DNA of 9,200 nt from Lachnospiraceae bacterium (lineage in GTDB: Bacteria > Bacillota_A > Clostridia > Lachnospirales > Lachnospiraceae), in the NCBI GenBank assembly GCA_009911175.1, contig QXWX01000165.1:1-9200 (forward strand), in the 5' to 3' direction. Made by a program: the position numbers and the translations under genes. The notes beneath the pieces were generated by a model that saw only the letters and a list, made by a program, of their open reading frames with translations, ran no database searches and had not been told where the DNA came from. Shown here piece after piece: positions 1-5,652 of this stretch; position 1 is the stretch's first letter, and the number at the start of each line of letters is the position of its first letter.

Positions 1-73
1 AGAAATACCATATACTCCAACCGAGGATGAGTGCGCCAGGATGTAGAGAGAATTAAGTAGCGGGAACTACGGA

Positions 74-109
74 TAATATATTAAAGGGAGAACTTAATCA
101 GTCCTCCCT
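74..109 (-). terminator. Probable intrinsic terminator of the transglutaminase-like gene
   Basis: Arms 85-94 and 100-109 pair over 10 bp with one G-U and a 5-nt loop. Read on the minus strand, the stem is followed by TTTAATATATT (84 down to 74). It lies about 20 nt past the stop codon at 130-132. The U-tract is interrupted, so termination efficiency is uncertain. Nothing else is recognisable in bases 1-73. Confidence 0.55.
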
Positions 110-129
110 ATCTTCTGTGTGCTTATTTC

Positions 130-1905
130 TTAGTTTCTTTTCTGGCGAATAACACAAACGCTTCCAATTGTACCAAGTGCTAAAAGCATGAGCATCATAT
201 AGATCATAATTGTATTATGATCGCCTGTCTTAGGTGATGCGGTTGATGGCTGAGCATTTGATCCTGCAGCGTTGGTGGATGTATTAGTATTTCCAGTGCT
301 ATTGCCATTATTTACATCCATATTAACGTTGCCATTTATTACGCCGTTGTTGTTCGTATTATTTGTAGCGGAGCTGCCGCTATTGTTCTTGTCAGAACTA
401 ACGGAACCGCCCGGAATTGGATTATCGTCAGTCCAATTTGGATCCATATCTAGATCAGGATTTGTAGTTGAATCCTGATCTATCCAATCTGGATTTACAT
501 CAGAATTTGATGAATCCTGATCCCAGTCTGGCTTTCCTTCAAAATCCCAGTCCGGAATCGGATTTGGATTTGGAGTCGGAGTCGGAGTCGGTTTTGGAGT
601 GCCATCTGGTTTCGATTCGGAAGGTGTATTAGCCAGTTTTAAAATCGGGTTATCTTTGCCATACAAATTCAAAGTTTCATCATCATACTTATAAGTAATT
701 GTCTGTCCATTAGGAAGCCTAAATGTATATCCCTCTGCTACACTTCCACTTGTAGGTACGGCCAAAAACAGCGGAGTAGTGCCTCCATTGTCTGCCGGAT
801 CTCCTACTGTACGTGTATCAGAATTGGTGACATCTACAAGGTAGCTTTTTCCATCAATCCTGACAATATTCCACATATGAGCACCGGAACCAGTTCCGCC
901 TGACATATTTCCACTTACAGTATAACATTTTGTATTTGACGGTAACTCCGATTCATCACACAAATACTGAAATGCCTTGGAATAGCCTTCGCATACAACG
1001 GATGTCTTTGCATCATTATCAAATACATAAAATGGCTGGTATGCATTTACATCGATAGTAGGATCATTAGGATTCTTGATATATTTATCTCTTTCTGTTT
1101 CATTATAAGATGTTAAATCACAAATTCTTTCCTGATATGCTTTCAACAAATCTTTTGCATCTTTGTCTTTGCTTTCATTAATAATTTGCTTTGCTGTATT
1201 TTTAGAATTTGTAACCTGTATAATCTGATCCTGATCTACCTTTGTAGGATCATTCTTGTCTTTATACTGTTCAGCAATATCAAATGTAATCTTTTGACCA
1301 TCAGACTGCATATGACCGGTCATCCAATACGCATCATATGGACAATCCCTCACCACGGTATAAAAAATTTTGTCCCAATCTAGGCTCTTTATATCAATAC
1401 CTGTTAAATCTACGTCAATACTTGTTTCTACGCCAGCTTTTATTTTGTCTATTATTTCCTTGGCAATACGTTGTTCTGGACTATCCGCTTCTAATACATC
1501 CTCTACAACAGATAATAAAGCAATTCCGGCATTTGCACCCTCAGATGTTTCCACTGTTTCGCTATCTGCCTGTTCAACGTCAGCTACATCATCAACTACA
1601 TTTTCATCCTCTGACTCATCAATCTGATTCCAAGGTGCCTTGTCGGAATCATTATCACTAGCTATTGTATTATTTCCGGTAGAAGTTATCGGATCTTTTC
1701 CAAATTCTGTAATCGTCTCTTTATCATCATCAGAATTATTCCATCCAGCAACTCCCTCAGAAGTAACAGCAGGGTTAAATGCATCATCCTGTCCCATATC
1801 TGCAGCCATCACAGATATTCCTGAAAGATTCATTCCACTGCCGACCAGAGCCAGGGACAAGGCTAATGCCACCCCCTCTCTAATCACACCTTTTCTTTTT
1901 CTCAT
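130..1905 (-). CDS. Secreted, cell-wall-anchored transglutaminase-like protein with SPKTG sorting signal
   Basis: The 591-aa product starts with a signal peptide (basic MRKRK, hydrophobic core about 11-22, likely cleavage near VMAA at 32-35). An acidic, Ser/Asp-rich region runs to about 140. The core (about 145-425) carries a plausible transglutaminase/papain-fold triad: Cys305 in VVCEGYSKAF, His343 in GAHMWNIVRIDG and Asp358 in YLVDVTNSD. A Pro/Thr linker (437-450), Trp/Asp repeats (451-495) and an Asn/Ser-rich stalk (about 505-550) follow. The C-terminus is a full sorting signal: SPKTG 557-561, membrane segment about 564-586, then RQKRN. SPxTG motifs are known clostridial sortase substrates (C. 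difficile SrtB prefers S/PPxTG). The family crosslinks, or more often cleaves or rearranges, peptide bonds; substrate unknown. The start is supported by AGGA five bases upstream (1911-1914). Confidence 0.85.
   Translation of the reverse strand: MRKRKGVIREGVALALSLALVGSGMNLSGISVMAADMGQDDAFNPAVTSEGVAGWNNSDDDKETITEFGKDPITSTGNNTIASDNDSDKAPWNQIDESEDENVVDDVADVEQADSETVETSEGANAGIALLSVVEDVLEADSPEQRIAKEIIDKIKAGVETSIDVDLTGIDIKSLDWDKIFYTVVRDCPYDAYWMTGHMQSDGQKITFDIAEQYKDKNDPTKVDQDQIIQVTNSKNTAKQIINESKDKDAKDLLKAYQERICDLTSYNETERDKYIKNPNDPTIDVNAYQPFYVFDNDAKTSVVCEGYSKAFQYLCDESELPSNTKCYTVSGNMSGGTGSGAHMWNIVRIDGKSYLVDVTNSDTRTVGDPADNGGTTPLFLAVPTSGSVAEGYTFRLPNGQTITYKYDDETLNLYGKDNPILKLANTPSESKPDGTPKPTPTPTPNPNPIPDWDFEGKPDWDQDSSNSDVNPDWIDQDSTTNPDLDMDPNWTDDNPIPGGSVSSDKNNSGSSATNNTNNNGVINGNVNMDVNNGNSTGNTNTSTNAAGSNAQPSTASPKTGDHNTIMIYMMLMLLALGTIGSVCVIRQKRN
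421..606 (-). repeat. Pro/Thr linker and degenerate Asp/Trp-rich repeats inside the surface protein
   Basis: Residues 434-495 of the transglutaminase-like protein are low complexity. A TPTPTPNPNP linker, encoded by tandem GGAGTC-like units on the plus strand around 570-600, is followed by about five degenerate units: PDWDFEG, KPDWDQD, NPDWIDQD, NPDLDMD and DPNWTDD. The units share an N/P-D-W-x-D core. They probably form an extended acidic stalk or a ligand-binding strip between the enzyme domain and the wall anchor. Function is not known from the sequence. Confidence 0.6.
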
Positions 1906-1939
1906 AGCTTTCCTGCCCCTTTCTAAAAAGTAAAATTTT

Positions 1940-1984
1940 TTGTCAATATCAGATCACGCAGGTCTGTTCTCTATATATTGACAA
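1940..1984. repeat. Perfect 10-bp inverted repeat in the 5' untranslated region
   Basis: TTGTCAATAT (1940-1949) and ATATTGACAA (1975-1984) are exact inverted copies. Inside them, CAGA and TCTG can extend the stem asymmetrically. The right arm shares its last bases (1983-1984) with the next palindrome. On the minus strand this could form a hairpin in the leader of the transglutaminase-like mRNA. No U-tract follows, so it is not an obvious terminator. Confidence 0.6.
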
Positions 1985-2000
1985 GAATCACTTTTCTAAA
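1972..2000 (-). promoter_or_regulatory. Possible promoter of the transglutaminase-like gene
   Basis: On the minus strand TTTAGA (2000-1995) and TATATA (1977-1972) are separated by 17 nt, matching 4/6 and 5/6 of the sigma-A consensus. A start near 1965 would give a leader of about 60 nt before the ATG at 1905. The -35 and spacer lie in one arm of the 1983-2020 palindrome, so a protein bound there could block it. The region is AT-rich and chance matches are common. Confidence 0.35.
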
Positions 2001-2020
2001 CTAACAGAAAAGTGATTCTT
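1983..2020. repeat. Perfect 15-bp palindrome between the two surface-protein genes
   Basis: Arms 1983-1997 (AAGAATCACTTTTCT) and 2006-2020 (AGAAAAGTGATTCTT) are exact inverted copies around an 8-nt loop. It lies about 100 nt past the stop of the 2122-2916 gene, so it could stabilise or end that transcript, but no U-run follows on the minus strand. Its overlap with the proposed promoter of the next gene also allows an operator role. The rest of 2021-2121 is AT-rich with no recognised feature. Confidence 0.65.
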
Positions 2021-2121
2021 AACATACCTATCACACAAAATAACGTATATTATTGAAATTACATTATTTTATAAAATTTAAGTGTTCCTTTACTGCTGCT
2101 TATCCTTTTTACAGGTTTATC

Positions 2122-2916
2122 TTAAAACTCACCTGTCTTCGGAGAAGTTCCAGCAGAAGCATTGGAAGATGAACCTGTTGTTCCAGCAGGTTTCTTTGTA
2201 TCATCGGTATTACCAGCCGGTACACGATTCACTACATTACCTGTTGTCTTGTCTACTGTGATAACATCACCATTAGACATAACCTTAACAAGAACAAGAG
2301 AACCATTTCTCGGGATATTTACTGCAATATCGTAATTTTCGCCTACTTCAGCTGCATATACTTCCCATACGCCTGAACCAGGTTTTGTTTCCTGCATCAG
2401 ATAAACTGTATCGCCAGGTTCAATTCCTTCAGAATTAACACCCAAAGAATTTAATGCAAAAGTAACAACTCCGCCGCCTGCCGGTACACCATCCTCAAAT
2501 GTGATGCTTCCATTTAACATCGGGATGAAATCCATCTTATCTGTTACATCATAGCCATTCTTTTCGAAGATCTCTTTTACCTTCTTCTCGCTGTCGATAG
2601 ACTCAAGGGCGCCTTTACTCAGCTCTTTCCAAGTAATATCTACAACATGACCATCCTGATCCATAGCCCTTGTGTACATAGCCATATTGCTTGCAAACTG
2701 TCCCTGATGACTGGTAGGTCCAACTGATTTCAAATAATCCGGGCTCCAAAGAGCATCGTTAGACCATGTATCGTCATTTTTTGATGCAAAAGCGGTTACG
2801 CTCATTCCTAAGCACATTGCTGCAGCTAATGCAACAGCAACAATCTTCTTTGATGTAATACAAAATCCCCCACCTCTCGCCGCATCATACTTCCTCACCT
2901 CCACGTTCCCCTTCAT
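2122..2916 (-). CDS. Secreted protein of unknown function ending in a truncated SPKTG motif
   Basis: 264 aa in the longest frame. I do not recognise a family. A typical signal peptide begins near residue 21 (TSKK, hydrophobic 25-39, likely cleavage after AFA at 42-44). The mature part has an N-terminal WSND/WSPDY stretch, a helical region (about 95-122), and a likely beta-rich region (about 128-225, with PGDTVYLMQE and NGSLVLVKV). A Gly/Ser/Thr linker ends at SPKTGEF. SPKTG matches the neighbour's sorting motif, but no membrane segment or basic tail follows in any frame, so wall anchoring looks lost and the protein is probably released. The start is uncertain: ATG2916 has no ribosome site and leaves a 20-residue n-region before the signal peptide, while the strong ribosome site serves an out-of-frame ATG at 2888. 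GTG 2898 and ATT 2857-2859 are alternatives. The integrase stop lies 4 bp upstream. Confidence 0.75.
   Translation of the reverse strand: MKGNVEVRKYDAARGGGFCITSKKIVAVALAAAMCLGMSVTAFASKNDDTWSNDALWSPDYLKSVGPTSHQGQFASNMAMYTRAMDQDGHVVDITWKELSKGALESIDSEKKVKEIFEKNGYDVTDKMDFIPMLNGSITFEDGVPAGGGVVTFALNSLGVNSEGIEPGDTVYLMQETKPGSGVWEVYAAEVGENYDIAVNIPRNGSLVLVKVMSNGDVITVDKTTGNVVNRVPAGNTDDTKKPAGTTGSSSNASAGTSPKTGEF
2893..2902 (-). promoter_or_regulatory. Strong ribosome binding site pointing at an out-of-frame start
   Basis: On the minus strand GGAGGTGAGG (2902-2893) is followed by AAGT and then ATGATG (2888-2883). This is the best ribosome site in the left half. The frame it opens, MMRREVGDF and onward, stops after 20 codons. 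With one extra G in the G5 tract at 2867-2871 it would read MMRREVGGFCITSKK and enter the signal peptide directly. Confidence 0.6.
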
Positions 2917-2920
2917 GCAA

Positions 2921-3970
2921 CTATTTTGATACTAACGCCTGCAGCATATCTGCCACTTCTTCGTGCCGATTTGGGTACAAATGACCGTATATATTATTCA
3001 CCATATCGACCGTATCTCCAATCCGTTCCGCAATCAGAATGGCGGGAAAACCCATCTCGATCAGCAGGGAAACATGAGAGTGGCGTATATCATGTACACG
3101 GATCTGTTTTATCCCCGCGCGTTCGCACACGTTGTTCAGCGGGATACGGATGGAGGTGTTGACCAGAGGGATCAGCCGGTCCGATTTTTTCAGACCATAG
3201 GTTTCCTGGATATACGCGCGGATCTGATCACACAGAAAATCCGGGATCGGAACGGTGCGGATACTGTTGGAGGTTTTGGGGGAGGTAATGACATCCTCTC
3301 CATGAATCCTGTGAAATGTTTTTGTCACATGGATGACTTTTTTCTCCAGGTCAATGTCCGCCGGGGTAAGGGCCAGGGCTTCACCGCATCGAAGTCCCGC
3401 ATAGTAAAGAATGCTGTACAGGACATGGTGCGTCGGATTTTTTACACAGGCGATCAGTGTTTTAAATTCTTCATGTGTCCAGAACTGCATCCGTTTTGGC
3501 TTGCTGCTCCCGATCAGACCGGCTACCTTGCAGGGATTCTGCGGAAGGCCGTAATATTTGACCGCAAAATTCAATATGGCGTTCAGCTGTCCGTTGATAT
3601 TACGCTGTGTGGTGGGCTTTAAACCATCCTCTATCAGATGATTCTGCCATTTCCGGACATCAGCCGCCGTGATCTGATTGATGGGTTTGTCCTTAAAAAA
3701 GGGTAGCACCCGGCTCTCCACACATTGGTTTTTTGAATTTACGGAAGAACGCTTCAAACGTGATTGAATATCTTCCAGATACAATTGATAGAGTGCCTGG
3801 AAAGTCATATTGGGACTTCCGGACTGCTTTTCGAGAAAAATACGTTCCCATTCCTTTGCGTCACGCTGCAGCTTAAAGCCGCGTTTCATCTTCTGACGCC
3901 GTACGCCCGTCCAGTCAATATAATAAAATTTACAATACCAGGTGCCTCGTTTTTCATCTTTGTAAGTCAT
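2921..3970 (-). CDS. int: Tyrosine recombinase / integrase of a mobile element
   Basis: 349 aa in three domains. The N-terminus (about 1-48, GTWYCKFYYIDWTG) resembles the AP2-like arm-DNA-binding domain of Tn916-type integrases. A SAM-like core-binding domain spans about 54-142 and a catalytic domain about 160-340. Visible catalytic residues are Arg194 (AGLRCGEALAL), Lys232 (SPKTSNS), His293 and Arg296 (HDIRHSH) and nucleophile Tyr328 (IYGHLYP). The usual His/Trp position, normally LGH, is Asp319 (IGDT). Such proteins excise and insert elements at att sites. I chose ATG 3970 because AGGAGG (3985-3980) sits nine bases upstream; an extension to 4117 adds 49 residues with no ribosome site or family resemblance. 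The gene points away from tRNA-Pro and is followed after 4 bp by a surface-protein gene, suggesting cargo read-through. Confidence 0.92.
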   Translation of the reverse strand: MTYKDEKRGTWYCKFYYIDWTGVRRQKMKRGFKLQRDAKEWERIFLEKQSGSPNMTFQALYQLYLEDIQSRLKRSSVNSKNQCVESRVLPFFKDKPINQITAADVRKWQNHLIEDGLKPTTQRNINGQLNAILNFAVKYYGLPQNPCKVAGLIGSSKPKRMQFWTHEEFKTLIACVKNPTHHVLYSILYYAGLRCGEALALTPADIDLEKKVIHVTKTFHRIHGEDVITSPKTSNSIRTVPIPDFLCDQIRAYIQETYGLKKSDRLIPLVNTSIRIPLNNVCERAGIKQIRVHDIRHSHVSLLIEMGFPAILIAERIGDTVDMVNNIYGHLYPNRHEEVADMLQALVSK

Positions 3971-3989
3971 GTGGTTTTTCCTCCTGTCT

Positions 3990-4059
3990 GGTAAAAGGTT
4001 CGCGGTAAATGTCGAAAAGGGCGTATTTACCACGTGGTTTGTATCAGAAACGTAAATAC
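3990..4059. repeat. Repeated GGTAAAT/GTATTTAC words upstream of the integrase
   Basis: GGTAAA occurs at 3990-3995 and 4004-4009, 14 bp apart. ATTTACC at 4025-4031 is the exact inverse of GGTAAAT at 4004-4010. GTATTTAC at 4023-4030 is the exact inverse of GTAAATAC at 4052-4059. The cluster is immediately upstream of the integrase start, where arm-type binding sites or an autoregulatory operator would be expected. The rest of the 3971-4308 gap is AT-rich, with no gene I can support. Confidence 0.4.
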
Positions 4060-4223
4060 AAATGAATTTGACGATGCTTTGATTCCAAAGAAGGAAAAAC
4101 ACATAAATCATACACATGATAACCGGATTTCAAGAAGTGAGAAGTCTTATTGATAGACTTTTTCAGCATATCATATCTAAAAAAGAAATGCCAGTATTGG
4201 GCTGAGCAATTCTTTTTATACAT

Positions 4224-4255
4224 AAAAAAATAGTATAACATGAAATGTTATACTA
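4224..4255 (-). terminator. Intrinsic terminator downstream of tRNA-Pro
   Basis: An 11-bp perfect stem (4231-4241 with 4245-4255) closes on a GAA triplet in plus-strand sense. On the minus strand it is followed by an unbroken T7 (4230-4224). It lies about 54 nt past the tRNA 3' end, in the same orientation. The stem is AT-rich, but the geometry is that of a rho-independent terminator. Confidence 0.75.
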
Positions 4256-4308
4256 CCGGCTGAAAAAACTCTCTGCAATTCAGAACAAAACCTGGATATA
4301 AAAGAAAA

Positions 4309-4383
4309 TCGGGGTGACAGGATTCGAACCTGCGACCTCACGGCCCCCAGCCGTGCGCTCTAACCAAACTGAGCCACACCCCG
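4309..4383 (-). tRNA. tRNA-Pro (anticodon GGG)
   Basis: A full 75-nt cloverleaf can be drawn on the minus strand. The acceptor is CGGGGTG/CACCCCG, the D arm GCTC/GAGC and the anticodon stem CACGG/CCGTG. The 7-nt anticodon loop is CTGGGGG, placing anticodon GGG at 4348-4346 and reading CCC/CCU proline codons. The T arm is GCAGG-TTCGAAT-CCTGT. The discriminator is A at 4309; CCA is not encoded and must be added enzymatically. A promoter and a terminator flank it in the same orientation. tRNA 3' ends are common integrase targets, and an integrase gene lies on the 3' side here. Confidence 0.97.
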
Positions 4384-4395
4384 CCAACGAATACT

Positions 4396-4424
4396 ATTAT
4401 ATGGGATTAGAGCGGAAATGTAAA
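4396..4424 (-). promoter_or_regulatory. Promoter of tRNA-Pro
   Basis: On the minus strand TTTACA (4424-4419) and a consensus TATAAT (4401-4396) are separated by 17 nt. The expected start, about 4389, lies a few bases before the mature tRNA 5' end at 4383. It is back to back with the yicC promoter in the same intergenic region. Confidence 0.8.
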
Positions 4425-4494
4425 GAGAAATTTTAAAAAATTTTCGGATTGACCGCAAGCCGTGTAATAAAGTCGAAAAGTTCAGATCAAAGAG

Positions 4495-4524
4495 TTGACC
4501 GGACCAGCATTTCAGGGTTATAAT
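4495..4524 (+). promoter_or_regulatory. Promoter of the yicC-gmk-rpoZ-rimO-pgsA-cinA operon
   Basis: TTGACC (4495-4500) and a perfect TATAAT (4519-4524) are separated by 18 nt. Transcription would start near 4531 and give a leader of about 54 nt before the yicC ATG. A second TTGACC lies at 4449-4454 without a convincing -10. Confidence 0.75.
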
Positions 4525-4584
4525 AAACGGGCATACATGAATTTGATAAGTGTAAAATATGATAGACTATAGAGGGCGAGAATC

Positions 4585-5463
4585 ATGATCAAGAGCATGA
4601 CGGGTTTTGGAAGATGCGAGTATCAGCAGGATTCCCGGAAGTTTACGGCAGAGTTAAAGAGTGTAAACCACCGGTATCTGGATGTGAATATCCGGATGCC
4701 GAAGAAGCTGAACTTTTTTGACAGTGCGATCCGGACGCTGCTGAAAAATTACGCAAGCCGCGGGAAGATTGACATTTTCATTATGTATGAGGATGTATCC
4801 GAAGCGCAGGGAAGCCTGAAGTACAATGCGGCGCTTGCCGGGGAGTATGTGAAGTACCTTCGGCAGATGGCAGAGGAATTTGGCCTGGATGACCATCTGA
4901 GCTTGGCGACATTGGCAAGGTGTCCGGATGTGCTGACGATGGAGGAGCAGACCGTAGATGAGGAAGAGCTGTGGAAGGGACTGAGGACGGTTCTGGAAGG
5001 AGCATTTGAGCAGTTTGTGGCAGCAAGGGCAACCGAAGGAGAGCATTTGAAAAGGGATATCCTTGCGAAGCTTTCCGGGATGGAGGTTCTGATCGCCGGG
5101 ATTGAAGAGCATTCCCCGGAGATCGCGGCGCAGTACCGAGCGAAGCTGGAAGAGAAGGTCCGGGAGTTGCTGGGGGATGTGCAGATGGAAGAGAGCCGGA
5201 TTGCGGCGGAGGTGATCTTGTTTGCGGACAAGATCTGCACGGACGAAGAGGTGGTTCGCTTAAAGAGCCATATTTCTCATATGCGCGATACACTGGATGA
5301 GCCCGAGGGGATCGGACGGAAGCTGGACTTCATCGCACAGGAGATGAACCGTGAAGCCAACACGATCCTGTCCAAGGCCAATGACCAGGAGATCTCGAAT
5401 TACGCGATCAGCCTGAAGACAGAGATCGAAAAAATAAGAGAGCAGATTCAAAATATTGAGTAA
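4585..5463 (+). CDS. yicC: YicC/YloC-family endoribonuclease
   Basis: 292 aa, the normal family length. The N-terminus MIKSMTGFGR is the family signature. The C-terminal DUF1732 domain (about 208-292) holds DEPEGIGRKLDF, QEMNREANTILSKAND and the closing REQIQN. In E. coli YicC, and by homology B. subtilis YloC, the protein is an RNA endonuclease linked to small-RNA turnover; its role here is inferred from the family. The start is supported by GAGGG (4572-4576) eight bases upstream. It is the first gene of the operon, behind a clear promoter. In many Firmicutes a small remA (DUF370) gene sits between yicC and gmk; here that place is taken by a hairpin-rich element. High codon-GC contrasts with the AT-rich island to the left. 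Confidence 0.95.
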   Translation: MIKSMTGFGRCEYQQDSRKFTAELKSVNHRYLDVNIRMPKKLNFFDSAIRTLLKNYASRGKIDIFIMYEDVSEAQGSLKYNAALAGEYVKYLRQMAEEFGLDDHLSLATLARCPDVLTMEEQTVDEEELWKGLRTVLEGAFEQFVAARATEGEHLKRDILAKLSGMEVLIAGIEEHSPEIAAQYRAKLEEKVRELLGDVQMEESRIAAEVILFADKICTDEEVVRLKSHISHMRDTLDEPEGIGRKLDFIAQEMNREANTILSKANDQEISNYAISLKTEIEKIREQIQNIE

Positions 5464-5470
5464 CGATTCA

Positions 5471-5623
5471 GAACAGCAGTAGTATGAAAAAACAGACGTT
5501 GCAAGTTTACTTGCAAGGGCTGATTTTTCATACTGCTATTGGGCGGAACGCCCAAAACCTCAGACAGGAGCTGTGTAAACAGCGGATAGTCTGCGCAGCA
5601 GACGGGTCTGAGGTCTGCTGTTC
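5471..5623. repeat. Multi-hairpin element with 9-bp inverted ends between yicC and gmk
   Basis: GAACAGCAG (5471-5479) and CTGCTGTTC (5615-5623) are exact inverted ends. Inside are: a long hairpin 5481-5534, with outer 11-bp stem, 3-bp and 7-bp inner stems and loop TTTA; a hairpin 5541-5553 (GGGCG-GAA-CGCCC); and a 9-bp stem ACCTCAGAC/GTCTGAGGT (5557-5565 with 5606-5614). That last stem encloses two hairpins, 5570-5583 (GCTGT, GUAA tetraloop, ACAGC) and 5589-5603 (GTCTGC/GCAGAC), forming a three-way junction. No coding frame of note is present. Either a structured RNA in the gmk leader or a small MITE-like palindromic repeat; I cannot match it to a named family. Confidence 0.75.
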
Positions 5624-5652
5624 CGTAGATCATTCAAGATGAGGTGAAGCGT

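Noticed and set aside
2963..3622. 219-codon open frame on the plus strand
   Set aside because: It lies wholly antisense to the integrase, whose catalytic motifs are clear; its product resembles no family and has no ribosome site.
3971..4117. N-terminal extension of the integrase
   Set aside because: It lacks a ribosome site and family similarity, while AGGAGG is well placed for ATG 3970.
4044..4241. 65-codon minus-strand frame between integrase and tRNA
   Set aside because: It has no ribosome site, low complexity, and overlaps the tRNA terminator hairpin.
1..4308. Second copy of the tRNA-Pro 3' end (attachment repeat)
   Set aside because: I looked by eye for GGATTCGAAC and CGGGGTGAC left of the tRNA and found none; the opposite end of any element must be outside the window.
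5471..5623. Purine-type riboswitch before gmk
   Set aside because: The conserved three-way junction with paired loops of purine riboswitches is not recognisable; the element has a different arrangement of stems.
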